The notes under the pieces are model-generated. The model saw nothing but the letters and a program-made list of their open reading frames with translations, ran no database searches and was not told the origin of the DNA. The position numbers and the translations under genes are program-made. DNA of 43,395 nucleotides. Source: Sphingomonadales bacterium. GTDB lineage: Bacteria; Pseudomonadota; Alphaproteobacteria; Sphingomonadales; Sphingomonadaceae. Shown one piece after another: positions 8,067-16,485 of the stretch. How positions within the stretch are numbered: position 1 is the stretch's first letter; the number at the start of each line of letters is the position of its first letter. The DNA lies in assembly GCA_012032285.1 (NCBI GenBank), contig JAAURJ010000024.1, forward strand, positions 1 to 43,395, read 5' to 3'.

Positions 8067-9074
8067 TCATAGCATTCTTCCCAATGTGTTTCGTATAAAA
8101 CCCAATATCGCGTTGGTTCTTTGTTGGCTTGGAGAACCCAACACCCCCTGCGCATGGGCTGGAATATGCTGCGCTGCATGGCTTGCACCTGGGCCAAAGA
8201 TATAATGATCAAAATAGGTCCGCCACGCCTGTTTTTCAGGCAATGGCCGGTCTCGTAATGCGAGCATGGATAGCGCCAAAGCCTGCATTTGCAATGCAGC
8301 CTCATTAGAAGACCACCAATAATTGACCAATATATTAAAAGGTCCGGTTGCTTCAACATGGTGCCACCATAAGGGAGGTAGAAACAAGGCATCACCTGGT
8401 TCTAACTCTGCGACTAGAGCAGAATCCATTGCATCGCGGAATTTCGGAAATCGATCATAACCAGGCTTGGCAAAGTCAACCAGACTAACTGGCGGCCCTG
8501 CCATATTATATTCAAGCGGCCCTATATAAAGATTATTAATTTGTTCCGGCGGAAAAATGGTGAAGACCCTCTGACCTGCAACAGCACAAGCAATATTGTA
8601 ATCAACATCGAAATGCGCCGCAACACATGACCGGTTTCCAATCCATAGCCGCGGTTCGACTGAACCCGGTAATAGCGGCATGGAATTGTCATTCGGGAAA
8701 TTAGGCGCAACCTGCGAAGCGGGAACCGAGCCTGCATACATAGCCATGGCGTTATCCTGCCCTATGACTTCGATCATTTTGTCAAGCAGGGCTGCCATGG
8801 GAACATTGCGGCGTTCAAAGTTAAACCCCCGCATTTGTGCATCATAAAAATGACGGCCTTTTTGCTCATTAGGTGCGAAGATAGATTGTATAGGCCTGCC
8901 ATTATCTAGTTTTTTCAGATAAGCTGTGGTGTTTTCAGGGGATATTTGCGCTGCTTTCGAAACCGGCCAATTCGCTACCAATTGTTTTAGGATAGCGGGT
9001 TGGCCGCCATTGAGGATGCTGCCTTCAAATGTAGCGCGGTCCATATCGTGATATACAGCGATGGATTTGTTCAT
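8067..9074 (-). CDS. JmjC/cupin-8-like Fe(II)/2-oxoglutarate oxygenase-type protein
   Basis: About 335 residues. The cupin-like domain holds the first metal ligands in AHFDVDYNIACAVAGQ (HxD) and the distal His region in PPLWWHHVEATGPFNILVNYWW. Preceding features are GQPAILKQLVANWPV and ARWIG-like PRLWIGNRS. This is the cupin_8/JmjC layout of asparaginyl or lysyl hydroxylases, usually acting on proteins or small molecules. The start is uncertain: GTG 9089, TTG 9083 and ATG 9074 share a frame, and GGGAG at about 9091-9095 suits the TTG best; ATG is given as conservative. It lies downstream of the TonB-dependent receptor and upstream of a halogenase, a recurrent grouping in glycan loci of this order. 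The biochemical role is not established. Confidence 0.8.
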   Translation of the reverse strand: MNKSIAVYHDMDRATFEGSILNGGQPAILKQLVANWPVSKAAQISPENTTAYLKKLDNGRPIQSIFAPNEQKGRHFYDAQMRGFNFERRNVPMAALLDKMIEVIGQDNAMAMYAGSVPASQVAPNFPNDNSMPLLPGSVEPRLWIGNRSCVAAHFDVDYNIACAVAGQRVFTIFPPEQINNLYIGPLEYNMAGPPVSLVDFAKPGYDRFPKFRDAMDSALVAELEPGDALFLPPLWWHHVEATGPFNILVNYWWSSNEAALQMQALALSMLALRDRPLPEKQAWRTYFDHYIFGPGASHAAQHIPAHAQGVLGSPSQQRTNAILGFIRNTLGRML

Positions 9075-9177
9075 AACGGTCAAACACACTCCCTAGCACT
9101 GTTATAATTGGCTGTGATGAAACAAAGGTCAATGGCGCAATCACCAACCGCATTCTATCATGCATGAAGCAAAAGAA

Positions 9178-9203
9178 ATGGCGGCCGTTTTACGGGCCGC
9201 CAT
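9178..9203 (-). terminator. Rho-independent terminator after the TonB-dependent receptor
   Basis: On the minus strand ATGGCGGCC (9203-9195) pairs with GGCCGCCAT (9186-9178) across an 8-nt loop and is followed by TTTCTTTT. It lies 27 bp past the receptor stop codon, so the cupin-halogenase pair downstream probably depends on read-through or its own promoter. Confidence 0.75.
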
Positions 9204-9229
9204 CTCAAAAAACTACAGGAGCTTCTGGA

Positions 9230-12200
9230 TCAGAAGTTGAAACGCAGACCAAAGGTATAGCGTGTATCGTTCGAGAAGTAAGAACGCGGAGCGTCCGGGC
9301 CCCGAACGTTATTGATCGGCTGACCACTAGCATCATACTCACCTGAGAATTGCGCAGTCACCTGGCTTGTTTCTACAACTTCGTTGAGGATATTTGAAAC
9401 CTGCAGACCAATTTTGAAATTCTTATTGATGGTATAGAAAAGCGAACCATCAAGGGTTCCCGATGCCTCGTTGAAAATCGGCGAGTTCGGACGAATAACG
9501 TCACGCCGAGTCAAGAGGAATCGGTCGCGCCAGCTGTATGCAAGCCGTCCGGAAATGCCATATTTTTCATACAAAAGTCCGGCGTTAAAGGCATGCTTAG
9601 ATAGACCTTCAAAAGGATAGCTGAAGCCGACATAACGCACTTCAGGGTTGTCGTTCGGGTTGGCAAAGTTGCCGACAGCGACCTGTGAAGGGAAACCGGA
9701 TCCATCAATATAGGTATAGTTCGCTTCTAAACCAAAACCGGCAAGTGGGCCAGGAAGGAAATCATAGAATTGCTGATAGCCAACCTCAAATCCTTTTACA
9801 GTCGCTTGACCAATATTAACAAAACTGCTCACCAATACATCTTCGGTAAGGCCGTTGATGGTCAACGGGCTGATCGTGGTACCTACACCTACCAGATTAT
9901 CAAGCTTCTTGTAAAATGCGTTGAACGTTACCGAGCCCCCGGCGGAGTTGAAATAATATTCAACACCCAAGTCAAAGTTAGTGGAAAGCACCGGCCTTGC
10001 ACTCGGATCTGCAGAGAAAGTCGAGAACAAAGGCTCCGTCCCGCCTGCACTTAGATCATTTTGGCCCAAAGTAATGCTGTATAATGTCCGGCCAAAATCA
10101 GGACGCGACATTGCTCGTGATACGGCAAAGCGTGTGATCAGGTTATCCGACCAATGCATATTGATATTAAAGCTTGGCAGCCAATAATCATAGTCATTGC
10201 GGATACGCGATTCTTGCGAACCGGCATTAAGAACATTTAGGATACGGGTCTGCTCAGCCGTCGTTACCCGACAAACAAGCGGTAAGCGCCCGTTCGTTGG
10301 TGGGTTGGCATTCACCTGTGCGCAGAATTGCGCGACGTTAGCGTTTGTTACCGGAACCTGATCAACCTGACCATTCAATGGTGTCGGGTCAAATTGAATT
10401 GGGTTTGCGCTAATCGAACCAACGGTGAAGAAATTGGTGTTTGCATAGCGCACACCAACGTTACCATTGATTGAAGTGCCGGCGCCAAAGGGTTCATCCC
10501 ATCCAAAGTCGGCACGAATGTAACCCGCCCAAGTTTCTTCGCGGCTATAGTTGATATCGCCGGGGGTATAAAAATCACCATCATCGATAATACCATTGCC
10601 ATTGGTGTCGACGCGGTTTGAACGTTCGTTCAGGAATTCTTTACCGCCGCAGCACCCTGCACGCTCCACGCTTTCCGCTAGACGGCGCAACTCGCCACTA
10701 CGATAGATTTCGGCAAGGTTGATGCCACCGCCCGAATAGAGGCTATTGGAAGGCGAAGGTGCGCCACCGCGTTGGAAATTCGGGAAGCCAAAGCCTTCGA
10801 TACCACCAATGCTATTAGTTTGAGAGAAAGGCGAAATGCCTTCACCAGTCCAGTTCTGGCTGAGGTAACCCCAAGTATATCCAGAATATAGACGGGTTTG
10901 ATCACGGTCACTATAACGGCCACCAACTTTCAAATTGCGGAGAAAACCGCCGTCAAATTCGTAATCAAGGTCAGCACGGAATGCCAGCTCTTCGCCTTCA
11001 CTGTCCTCAACATGGTCGAGTAGCGAACGATAGAATACTGCATCAGGATCCGACAGGACATCTGTATTTCCACTGGCATCCGAGAATGTGATGGTAGGGA
11101 TGCTACCCGCTGTGCGATCAATAAACGGTACGATATTCTGGTCGATAGAACCATATACGGTTACGTCGGTATCCTGCGCGGTAGCTTTGGAATATTGACC
11201 ATCGAAGGTAAGAGACAAACGCTCTGTGGGGTGCAGCTCTATGTTAAGTGAAAAATCGTCATTGGTATTGCGACGCTGCTGATCACGGCGGTTAATGTTG
11301 ATTGGAATGCCGCCATTCGCATCAAGTGCGCCTGTAAGGAGCAAACCGTTACTGTCAAAAGTGAAAGGAAGCCCCAAACCCGGATTAGGCTGCGGGCCCT
11401 GGTCAAAAATATCGCCCTCAAAAGTGCGCTCACTCCAACCTTGATTGGCTTCGGCGCGAATATATTCAGCCGTGACCTTTGCCGATCCGTCAAGCGATTC
11501 CCACTGCAGAACACCATCAATTGTCTTACGGTCACGGTCAAAAGTCTGCTGACGCACAGATGCGCTACGCGGAACATAGCTGGTGGGATCACCCGCCGCT
11601 GTCAATTCGGGACGCGCCCGATAGTCCGACAGCGCCGAACCAAAGGCAGCCGATTCAAGCTCGCCGCGGCTGTAGCTGAGCTGCAGGCCGAAATCGCCGA
11701 TGCCGGTTTCGAACACATTGCTCGCCAAGATAGAATAAGAAGGCGTGATTTCTTTGCGCACATTGCCATAGTTGGCCTCAATCGTGCCCGCAATAATCAA
11801 CTTACGCGAATCAAGTGGCTTGCGGGTCCGCAAATTCACGAGACCCGAAATCGCACCTTCAATCTGATCAGACGTGGAGTTTTTGTAAACCAACACACTG
11901 CCGAGCAGTTCAGGCGCAATATCGTTAAAGCCCAGTGAACGGCCACTATTTACAGAGAAAGCGTCACGACCGTTAAATTCGGAGCGCGTGAAGGGAAGGC
12001 CGCGGATAACAACGTTCGCGCCCTCGATCGAAAAGTGATCAGGATCATCAACGCCTTGGAAACGGTTGATCGATACGCCGGGAATACGTTGCAGCGTTTC
12101 GTTAACCGATTTGTCGGGAAACGCGCCAATATCTTCTGCGGTGATTGCATCCACGAATGTATCGGCTTCGCGTTTGATGTTTTGCGCGGATTCGATACGG

Positions 12201-12394
12201 GCGCGGATACCGGTAACGATAATCTCATTTTCATCCGCATTTTCTTCTGCAGCAGATGTATCAGCCGTATCTTGCGCAAAGGCGGGCGTAGATACCATAA
12301 GGCCCAAAGCCAGCACAGATGCGCCGGACAAAAGCCGCTTCACGCCGCGCGATGCGGACGCAGGATATAATTCACTTGGTACACGGTTTAACAT
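9230..12394 (-). CDS. TonB-dependent outer-membrane receptor (oligosaccharide type)
   Basis: 1054 residues from ATG 12394, preceded by GGGAGGA at good spacing. A signal peptide ends at STPAFAQ. A short acidic linker leads to EIIVTGIRARIE, the TonB-box-like start, then the plug domain (VNETLQRIPGVSINRFQG, NVVIRGLPFTRSEFNGRD) and a long beta-barrel ending in the aromatic FGLRFNF. Length and plug type fit the large TonB-dependent receptors used by sphingomonads and Caulobacterales to import oligosaccharides with energy from TonB-ExbBD. Divergent to the GH5 glucanase, with a LacI operator between them. The neighbouring GH5 and glucokinase suggest a beta-glucan or cello-oligosaccharide substrate, which is inference. 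Confidence 0.93.
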   Translation of the reverse strand: MLNRVPSELYPASASRGVKRLLSGASVLALGLMVSTPAFAQDTADTSAAEENADENEIIVTGIRARIESAQNIKREADTFVDAITAEDIGAFPDKSVNETLQRIPGVSINRFQGVDDPDHFSIEGANVVIRGLPFTRSEFNGRDAFSVNSGRSLGFNDIAPELLGSVLVYKNSTSDQIEGAISGLVNLRTRKPLDSRKLIIAGTIEANYGNVRKEITPSYSILASNVFETGIGDFGLQLSYSRGELESAAFGSALSDYRARPELTAAGDPTSYVPRSASVRQQTFDRDRKTIDGVLQWESLDGSAKVTAEYIRAEANQGWSERTFEGDIFDQGPQPNPGLGLPFTFDSNGLLLTGALDANGGIPININRRDQQRRNTNDDFSLNIELHPTERLSLTFDGQYSKATAQDTDVTVYGSIDQNIVPFIDRTAGSIPTITFSDASGNTDVLSDPDAVFYRSLLDHVEDSEGEELAFRADLDYEFDGGFLRNLKVGGRYSDRDQTRLYSGYTWGYLSQNWTGEGISPFSQTNSIGGIEGFGFPNFQRGGAPSPSNSLYSGGGINLAEIYRSGELRRLAESVERAGCCGGKEFLNERSNRVDTNGNGIIDDGDFYTPGDINYSREETWAGYIRADFGWDEPFGAGTSINGNVGVRYANTNFFTVGSISANPIQFDPTPLNGQVDQVPVTNANVAQFCAQVNANPPTNGRLPLVCRVTTAEQTRILNVLNAGSQESRIRNDYDYWLPSFNINMHWSDNLITRFAVSRAMSRPDFGRTLYSITLGQNDLSAGGTEPLFSTFSADPSARPVLSTNFDLGVEYYFNSAGGSVTFNAFYKKLDNLVGVGTTISPLTINGLTEDVLVSSFVNIGQATVKGFEVGYQQFYDFLPGPLAGFGLEANYTYIDGSGFPSQVAVGNFANPNDNPEVRYVGFSYPFEGLSKHAFNAGLLYEKYGISGRLAYSWRDRFLLTRRDVIRPNSPIFNEASGTLDGSLFYTINKNFKIGLQVSNILNEVVETSQVTAQFSGEYDASGQPINNVRGPDAPRSYFSNDTRYTFGLRFNF

Positions 12395-12490
12395 ATTTTC
12401 CTCCCAAAAAGGCGTGACAGCCCCGTCACACCCAATAAAAAACGGCTGGTAAGCCCAGCTCAAACACGAACATCGCCTATTCCCCATTTA

Positions 12491-12504
12491 TGACAAGCTT
12501 GTCA
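12491..12504. promoter_or_regulatory. Perfect 14-bp LacI operator between TonB receptor and GH5 gene
   Basis: TGACAAGCTTGTCA is an exact palindrome in the 236-bp divergent region. It lies 97 bp from the receptor start and 127 bp from the GH5 start, so it may control both. Near-identical copies occur at 6407, 14876 and 19476. Confidence 0.8.
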
Positions 12505-12543
12505 ACGACTGTTTTGGAGGTTATTTCAAATTTCGTCAAAACG

Positions 12544-12557
12544 TGACATCTTTGTTA
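12544..12557. promoter_or_regulatory. Possible weak second operator upstream of GH5 gene
   Basis: TGACATCTTTGTTA keeps both outer half-site cores of the consensus (10 of 14 positions) 53 bp from the perfect operator, about five helical turns. It could be an auxiliary site for looping. It is the weakest of the set. Confidence 0.35.
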
Positions 12558-12630
12558 CAGCTAGCCGCTGTCAACGGAAAGAATCGAAAAAAATCATCGC
12601 GCTGTTTCGCGTCGCAAAGGGGAAAAAACA

Positions 12631-13719
12631 ATGAAGGAAATCGCATCGAATCGCAAGATAAGCCAAAAGCTTGTCTCAATGATAACAGCGGCGGCATTGC
12701 TTGCGCCGACGGCGCTGACCGCGCAAACGCCGCCGCCGGGCGGCAAGCCTTACACAAGCGTTCCTTCTGTTCCTATCAAACGCTGCGCCAATTTGGGCAA
12801 TATGTTTGAACAACCAAAAGGCGCGGCCTGGGGCGGGCGGATGCCGGTGGAGAAGGATTTGGCCGAAATTGCCGCCATTGGTTTTGACACGGTGCGTTTT
12901 CCGGTGCGCTGGTCGGCTTATGCCGATAGCAAACCGCCCTATACAATCGACCCCGAAATGTTCAAAAAAGCGGATGAGGTGGTTGATTGGGCGACCAAGC
13001 ATAAGCTGAATATCATCGTCGACCTGCATCATTATGATGAACTTTTCACTGATCCCGATGGCCATAAGGACCGCTTCATTGGACTTTGGCAGCAATTGGC
13101 CGAACATTATAAGGACCGCGGCGAAAATGTTTTCTTTGAAGTCATCAATGAACCGCATAACAAGCTGACCAATGATGTCGTCGAACCTATGCTCACCGCC
13201 ATTCTTGCCGATATTCGCAAAACCAACCCGACGCGCAAAGTGATTATGGGCGGTGATTTTTGGAGCGGTATATCGTCGCTCGAAACATTTGATCCGCCCA
13301 AGGATCCCAATGTCATTGCGACATTCCATTTTTACGAACCGTTTAATTTCACGCACCAAGGGGCAAGCTGGGTTAACCCCTCCCCCCCTGCGCCCGCCAG
13401 CTTTGGTAGCGAGGAGGATTATGCCTGGCTTGATAAAATGGCCGATGCCACCATCAAATTCCAACAGCGCACAGGCGTGCCGTTGTTCCTAGGCGAATTT
13501 GGCGCGATTGACAGTGCGCCGTTAAAAGAACGGGCGCGCTATACCTATGCTGTACGCAAACAGGCAGAGGCGCTGAATATTGGTTGGTGCGTATGGGCTT
13601 ATACCAATACCTTTCATGTCCGTCAGGGTGAGGAATGGATTCCTTCGATGGTTGCCGCATTGGGCTTGCAGCAAGCACCTGCGGCAAAATCAGAAGAAAG
13701 CCCTGCCAAGTCGGAGTGA
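12631..13719 (+). CDS. Secreted GH5 family endoglucanase
   Basis: 362 residues. A signal peptide of about 30 residues (AAALLAPTALTAQ) is followed by one glycoside hydrolase family 5 barrel. Catalytic residues are visible: the acid/base Glu in FFEVINEPHNK (E174) and the nucleophile Glu in PLFLGEFGAID (E289). Supporting sites are VRFPVRWSAY, DLHHYDELF and FHFYEPFNFTHQG. Such enzymes hydrolyse beta-1,4-glucans or related beta-glucans; no carbohydrate-binding module is present. The C-terminus ends in a short Ala/Glu/Ser tail. It is divergent from the TonB-dependent receptor and controlled from the same region. A periplasmic or surface role in cutting imported oligosaccharides fits. The exact substrate (cellulose, lichenan, mannan) is not readable from the sequence. 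Confidence 0.92.
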   Translation: MKEIASNRKISQKLVSMITAAALLAPTALTAQTPPPGGKPYTSVPSVPIKRCANLGNMFEQPKGAAWGGRMPVEKDLAEIAAIGFDTVRFPVRWSAYADSKPPYTIDPEMFKKADEVVDWATKHKLNIIVDLHHYDELFTDPDGHKDRFIGLWQQLAEHYKDRGENVFFEVINEPHNKLTNDVVEPMLTAILADIRKTNPTRKVIMGGDFWSGISSLETFDPPKDPNVIATFHFYEPFNFTHQGASWVNPSPPAPASFGSEEDYAWLDKMADATIKFQQRTGVPLFLGEFGAIDSAPLKERARYTYAVRKQAEALNIGWCVWAYTNTFHVRQGEEWIPSMVAALGLQQAPAAKSEESPAKSE

Positions 13720-13763
13720 TAGTGCGTTATATCGGGACCGGTCGCCTTTACAGCCTATCAAGC

Positions 13764-14801
13764 TTAGGCCGCCGGCACCCCAGCCGAATCGCGTTCGATC
13801 AATGCGTGTTGCAGGAAAATGGTGGTTTCCCCTTGCTCGCTGCTAAAGCTTTGTGCGATATTTTCGGACAATAGCTGCACCGCATTGGCGGCAAGATCGG
13901 CAATAGGTTGGCGGATGGTGGTCAGATGCGGGCTGATAATGCCGGCAATCGGGGTGTCATCAAAACCCACAACCGATAATTGGCCGGGCACTGATATATT
14001 GCGGCGATAGGCGGCTGCAATAATCGCCGCCGCCATATCATCATTACTGGCAAAAATAGCGGTGGGCGGCTCGTCCATATTCAAAAGCGATTCAGCGCAT
14101 TCAAGGCCGCTGGCATAGTCAAAATAGCCCTGCCGTATCAAGGCTGGATCAGGCTCTATCCCTTGACCGCGCAGCGCATCGCAATAGCCAGCATAACGTT
14201 TGACAGAAGCGCCATGGTCGGGGTGGCCGCGAATATAGCCAATACGGCTGTGCCCAAGCTTTAGCAGATAGTCGGTAATCTCTTTCGCGGCGGCCATATC
14301 ATCCATATTTACCGAATATTTCGTACTGGCCGGGTCAACCGGAGCCACAAGGACATAGGTGCAGCCCTGTTCCTCAAGCAATTCGATCACTTCGGGGTCA
14401 TCGCATAGCGGCGGCGTCACTATCAGGCCAACCGGAGATAAGGATTTCAGGATCCTGCGGACATCGCTGACACCATTTGGGCATTCATCCAGAACCAGTT
14501 GCATCGACAATTCATGACATTTGGCAAGCGCCCCGAAATGCACATTTTCCAAATAGCTTCGGCTAGGGTTATTGACCAATAGCGCAACAATCTGTGTCGT
14601 GCCCGCCCGCAATGTCCGCGCCGCTTGATTAAGCTTATAATCCAGCCGCGCCGCTGCATCGAGCACCGCAGTCTTGGTCTCTTCACGAACATAGCTTTCT
14701 TTGTTCAGCACGCGCGACACGGTTTTAAGTGATACGCCCGCCTCCCGCGCGACATCGACCATGGTCGATCGTCTATTCCCTCTTATTGCTGTTTGTTCCA
14801 T
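13764..14801 (-). CDS. LacI-family transcriptional repressor of the glucan locus
   Basis: 345 residues from ATG 14801, chosen for the AAGGAA site six bases upstream. Residues ~13-33 are the DNA-binding helix-turn-helix (MVDVAREAGVSLKTVSRVLN), followed by the hinge region (LDYKLNQAARTLRAG) and a periplasmic-binding-like sensor domain with VGLIVTPPL, GYIRGHPDHGASVKRYAGY, AIFASNDDMAAAI, LSVVGFDDTPIAGIISPHLT and TIRQP. Such proteins release DNA when a sugar binds. The operator at 14876-14889 lies between this gene and the divergent halogenase operon, so autoregulation is likely. The three other operators make it the probable regulator of the glucokinase, receptor/GH5 and transporter genes. The effector sugar is unknown. 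Confidence 0.92.
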   Translation of the reverse strand: MEQTAIRGNRRSTMVDVAREAGVSLKTVSRVLNKESYVREETKTAVLDAAARLDYKLNQAARTLRAGTTQIVALLVNNPSRSYLENVHFGALAKCHELSMQLVLDECPNGVSDVRRILKSLSPVGLIVTPPLCDDPEVIELLEEQGCTYVLVAPVDPASTKYSVNMDDMAAAKEITDYLLKLGHSRIGYIRGHPDHGASVKRYAGYCDALRGQGIEPDPALIRQGYFDYASGLECAESLLNMDEPPTAIFASNDDMAAAIIAAAYRRNISVPGQLSVVGFDDTPIAGIISPHLTTIRQPIADLAANAVQLLSENIAQSFSSEQGETTIFLQHALIERDSAGVPAA

Positions 14802-14875
14802 GCCAATTCCTTCCCCCGAATTCATCCGCATATATGTATTGATTCTTATGCTGACTATTAAAATCTATATCGTCA

Positions 14876-14889
14876 AGACAAGCTTGTCA
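14876..14889. promoter_or_regulatory. LacI operator between lacI-type gene and halogenase operon
   Basis: AGACAAGCTTGTCA matches 13 of 14 positions of the perfect palindrome at 12491. It is 45 bp upstream of the halogenase start (14935) and 74 bp upstream of the repressor start (14801), placing it where it could repress both promoters. Confidence 0.78.
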
Positions 14890-14934
14890 TAAATGACGCT
14901 TAGTTCTATCGCAAATGGCCTTAGGAGGCGGAAG

Positions 14935-16485
14935 ATGTCCATAAACGCGAATTTTGTAAACAATGTGGTCATTGTCGGCGGCGGCACAGCGGGATGGATG
15001 ACGGCCGCCGCGCTCAGCCATAAATTCGGTAATACAGGAACGCAGATCACCCTTGTCGAATCCGCCGAAATCGGCACAGTTGGCGTGGGCGAAGCCACTT
15101 TGCCGCATATCCGTTTTTTTAACGCTGCTATGGGCATAGATGAAACCGACCTGATGGCGCGGACGCAGGCGACATTCAAATTGGGTATTGAGTTTTGCGG
15201 ATGGGGCAAGGAGGGCGAAAGCTATATCCACCCCTTTGGCGATTATGGCGAACCGCATAATGGCATTGCATTCCACCATTTATGGACACAGCAAAGATTG
15301 GCAGGCAATGCCAAAAGGATATGTGAATATAGCCTGCCGGTAATGATGGCAGAGGCAAACCGATACGCGATGCCGGATGCCGATCCCAATGCCTTGCTAT
15401 CCACCTTTGGCTATGCCTATCAATTTGATGCCAGCCTTTATGCCGCCCATTTGTCGCAATTATCGCAAAAGCGCGGCGTCAAACGGGTGGAGGGCAAAAT
15501 CACCCATGCCAAGCGGAGCGCCGATACAGGCCGAATCAGCGCGGTAGTTTTAGAAAATGGTGCGCAGGTGGAGGGGGATTTATTCGTCGATTGCTCCGGC
15601 TTTCGCGGCCTGCTGATCGAACAGGAGTTGAAGACCGGATATGAGGATTGGTCCCACTATCTGCCGTGTAACCGCGCACTTGCCGTGCCGTGCGAACCAT
15701 CCGGCCCCATTGGTCCCTATACCCGGGCGACCGCGCGAAAGGCGGGCTGGCAATGGCGCATTCCGTTGCAACACCGGATCGGCAATGGCCATGTCTATTG
15801 CAGCGATTATATCAGCGATGATGAAGCCGCCGCTATTTTGATAGACAATTTGGAGGGACCAGCGATCGCCGAGCCGCGTCCGCTTTTTTTCAAAACCGGA
15901 CGGCGTAACAAATTATGGAACGGCAATGTGGTTTCTATCGGCCTGTCAGGCGGATTTTTGGAGCCGCTGGAATCAACAAGTATCCATTTGATCCAACAAG
16001 GAATAACCGCGCTGGTAGAATTATTCCCCACACAGGATAGCATGGAGGAGGATGCAGCCGAATATAATGCAATGATGCGGCTGGAATTTGACCGGGTGCG
16101 TGATTTTTTGGTGCTGCATTATGTCGCCAATCAGCGCGAGGGCGAAAAATTCTGGGACGATATGCGCCGCATGGAATGGCCGGCATCGCTCAAAGAAAAG
16201 GTCGCGGCTTTTGTTCATAGCGGGATAATCCCAAGCTATGATGTCGGTGCGTTTTTACCGCCGAGCTGGCTTGCGGTTTTTGTGGGGCAGAATATCGTGC
16301 CGCAAGCTTATGATCCGCGCCTGGATCACCTTGACAGCGCCGCGATTGCCAGCAGCATGGAAGAGCGGCGGCGCCAGATTGCAGATGCGGTTAACACCCT
16401 TCCTGTGCATATGGATTTCGTGCGCGGCCATTGCCCCGGAGCAATGGTTGCTGAAATGGTTGCCGAGAAGATCCCGTCGCTATGA
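14935..16485 (+). CDS. Flavin-dependent tryptophan-halogenase-family protein (paralogue 2)
   Basis: 516 residues from ATG 14935, preceded by AGGAGG (14923-14928); an upstream in-frame ATG at 14893 lies too close to the operator and has no ribosome site. Intact family features are GGGTAGWMTAAAL, the lysine of TFKLGIEF (K82), DLFVDCSGFRGLLIEQ, the WxWxIP motif GWQWRIPLQHR, and PLESTSIHLIQ. It is the first gene of a three-gene run with ATGA overlaps (16482-16485, 17927-17930), so the three products are made together. It shares much sequence with paralogues 1 and 4, e.g. HVYCSDYISDDEAA. The chemistry, if any, would be FADH2-dependent halogenation of an aromatic; the substrate and its link to glucan use are unknown. 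Confidence 0.87.
   Translation: MSINANFVNNVVIVGGGTAGWMTAAALSHKFGNTGTQITLVESAEIGTVGVGEATLPHIRFFNAAMGIDETDLMARTQATFKLGIEFCGWGKEGESYIHPFGDYGEPHNGIAFHHLWTQQRLAGNAKRICEYSLPVMMAEANRYAMPDADPNALLSTFGYAYQFDASLYAAHLSQLSQKRGVKRVEGKITHAKRSADTGRISAVVLENGAQVEGDLFVDCSGFRGLLIEQELKTGYEDWSHYLPCNRALAVPCEPSGPIGPYTRATARKAGWQWRIPLQHRIGNGHVYCSDYISDDEAAAILIDNLEGPAIAEPRPLFFKTGRRNKLWNGNVVSIGLSGGFLEPLESTSIHLIQQGITALVELFPTQDSMEEDAAEYNAMMRLEFDRVRDFLVLHYVANQREGEKFWDDMRRMEWPASLKEKVAAFVHSGIIPSYDVGAFLPPSWLAVFVGQNIVPQAYDPRLDHLDSAAIASSMEERRRQIADAVNTLPVHMDFVRGHCPGAMVAEMVAEKIPSL

Noticed and set aside
9770-12450. Several 100-165 residue plus-strand frames opposite the TonB receptor
   Set aside because: They are shadows of the receptor gene, with no ribosome sites or family features.
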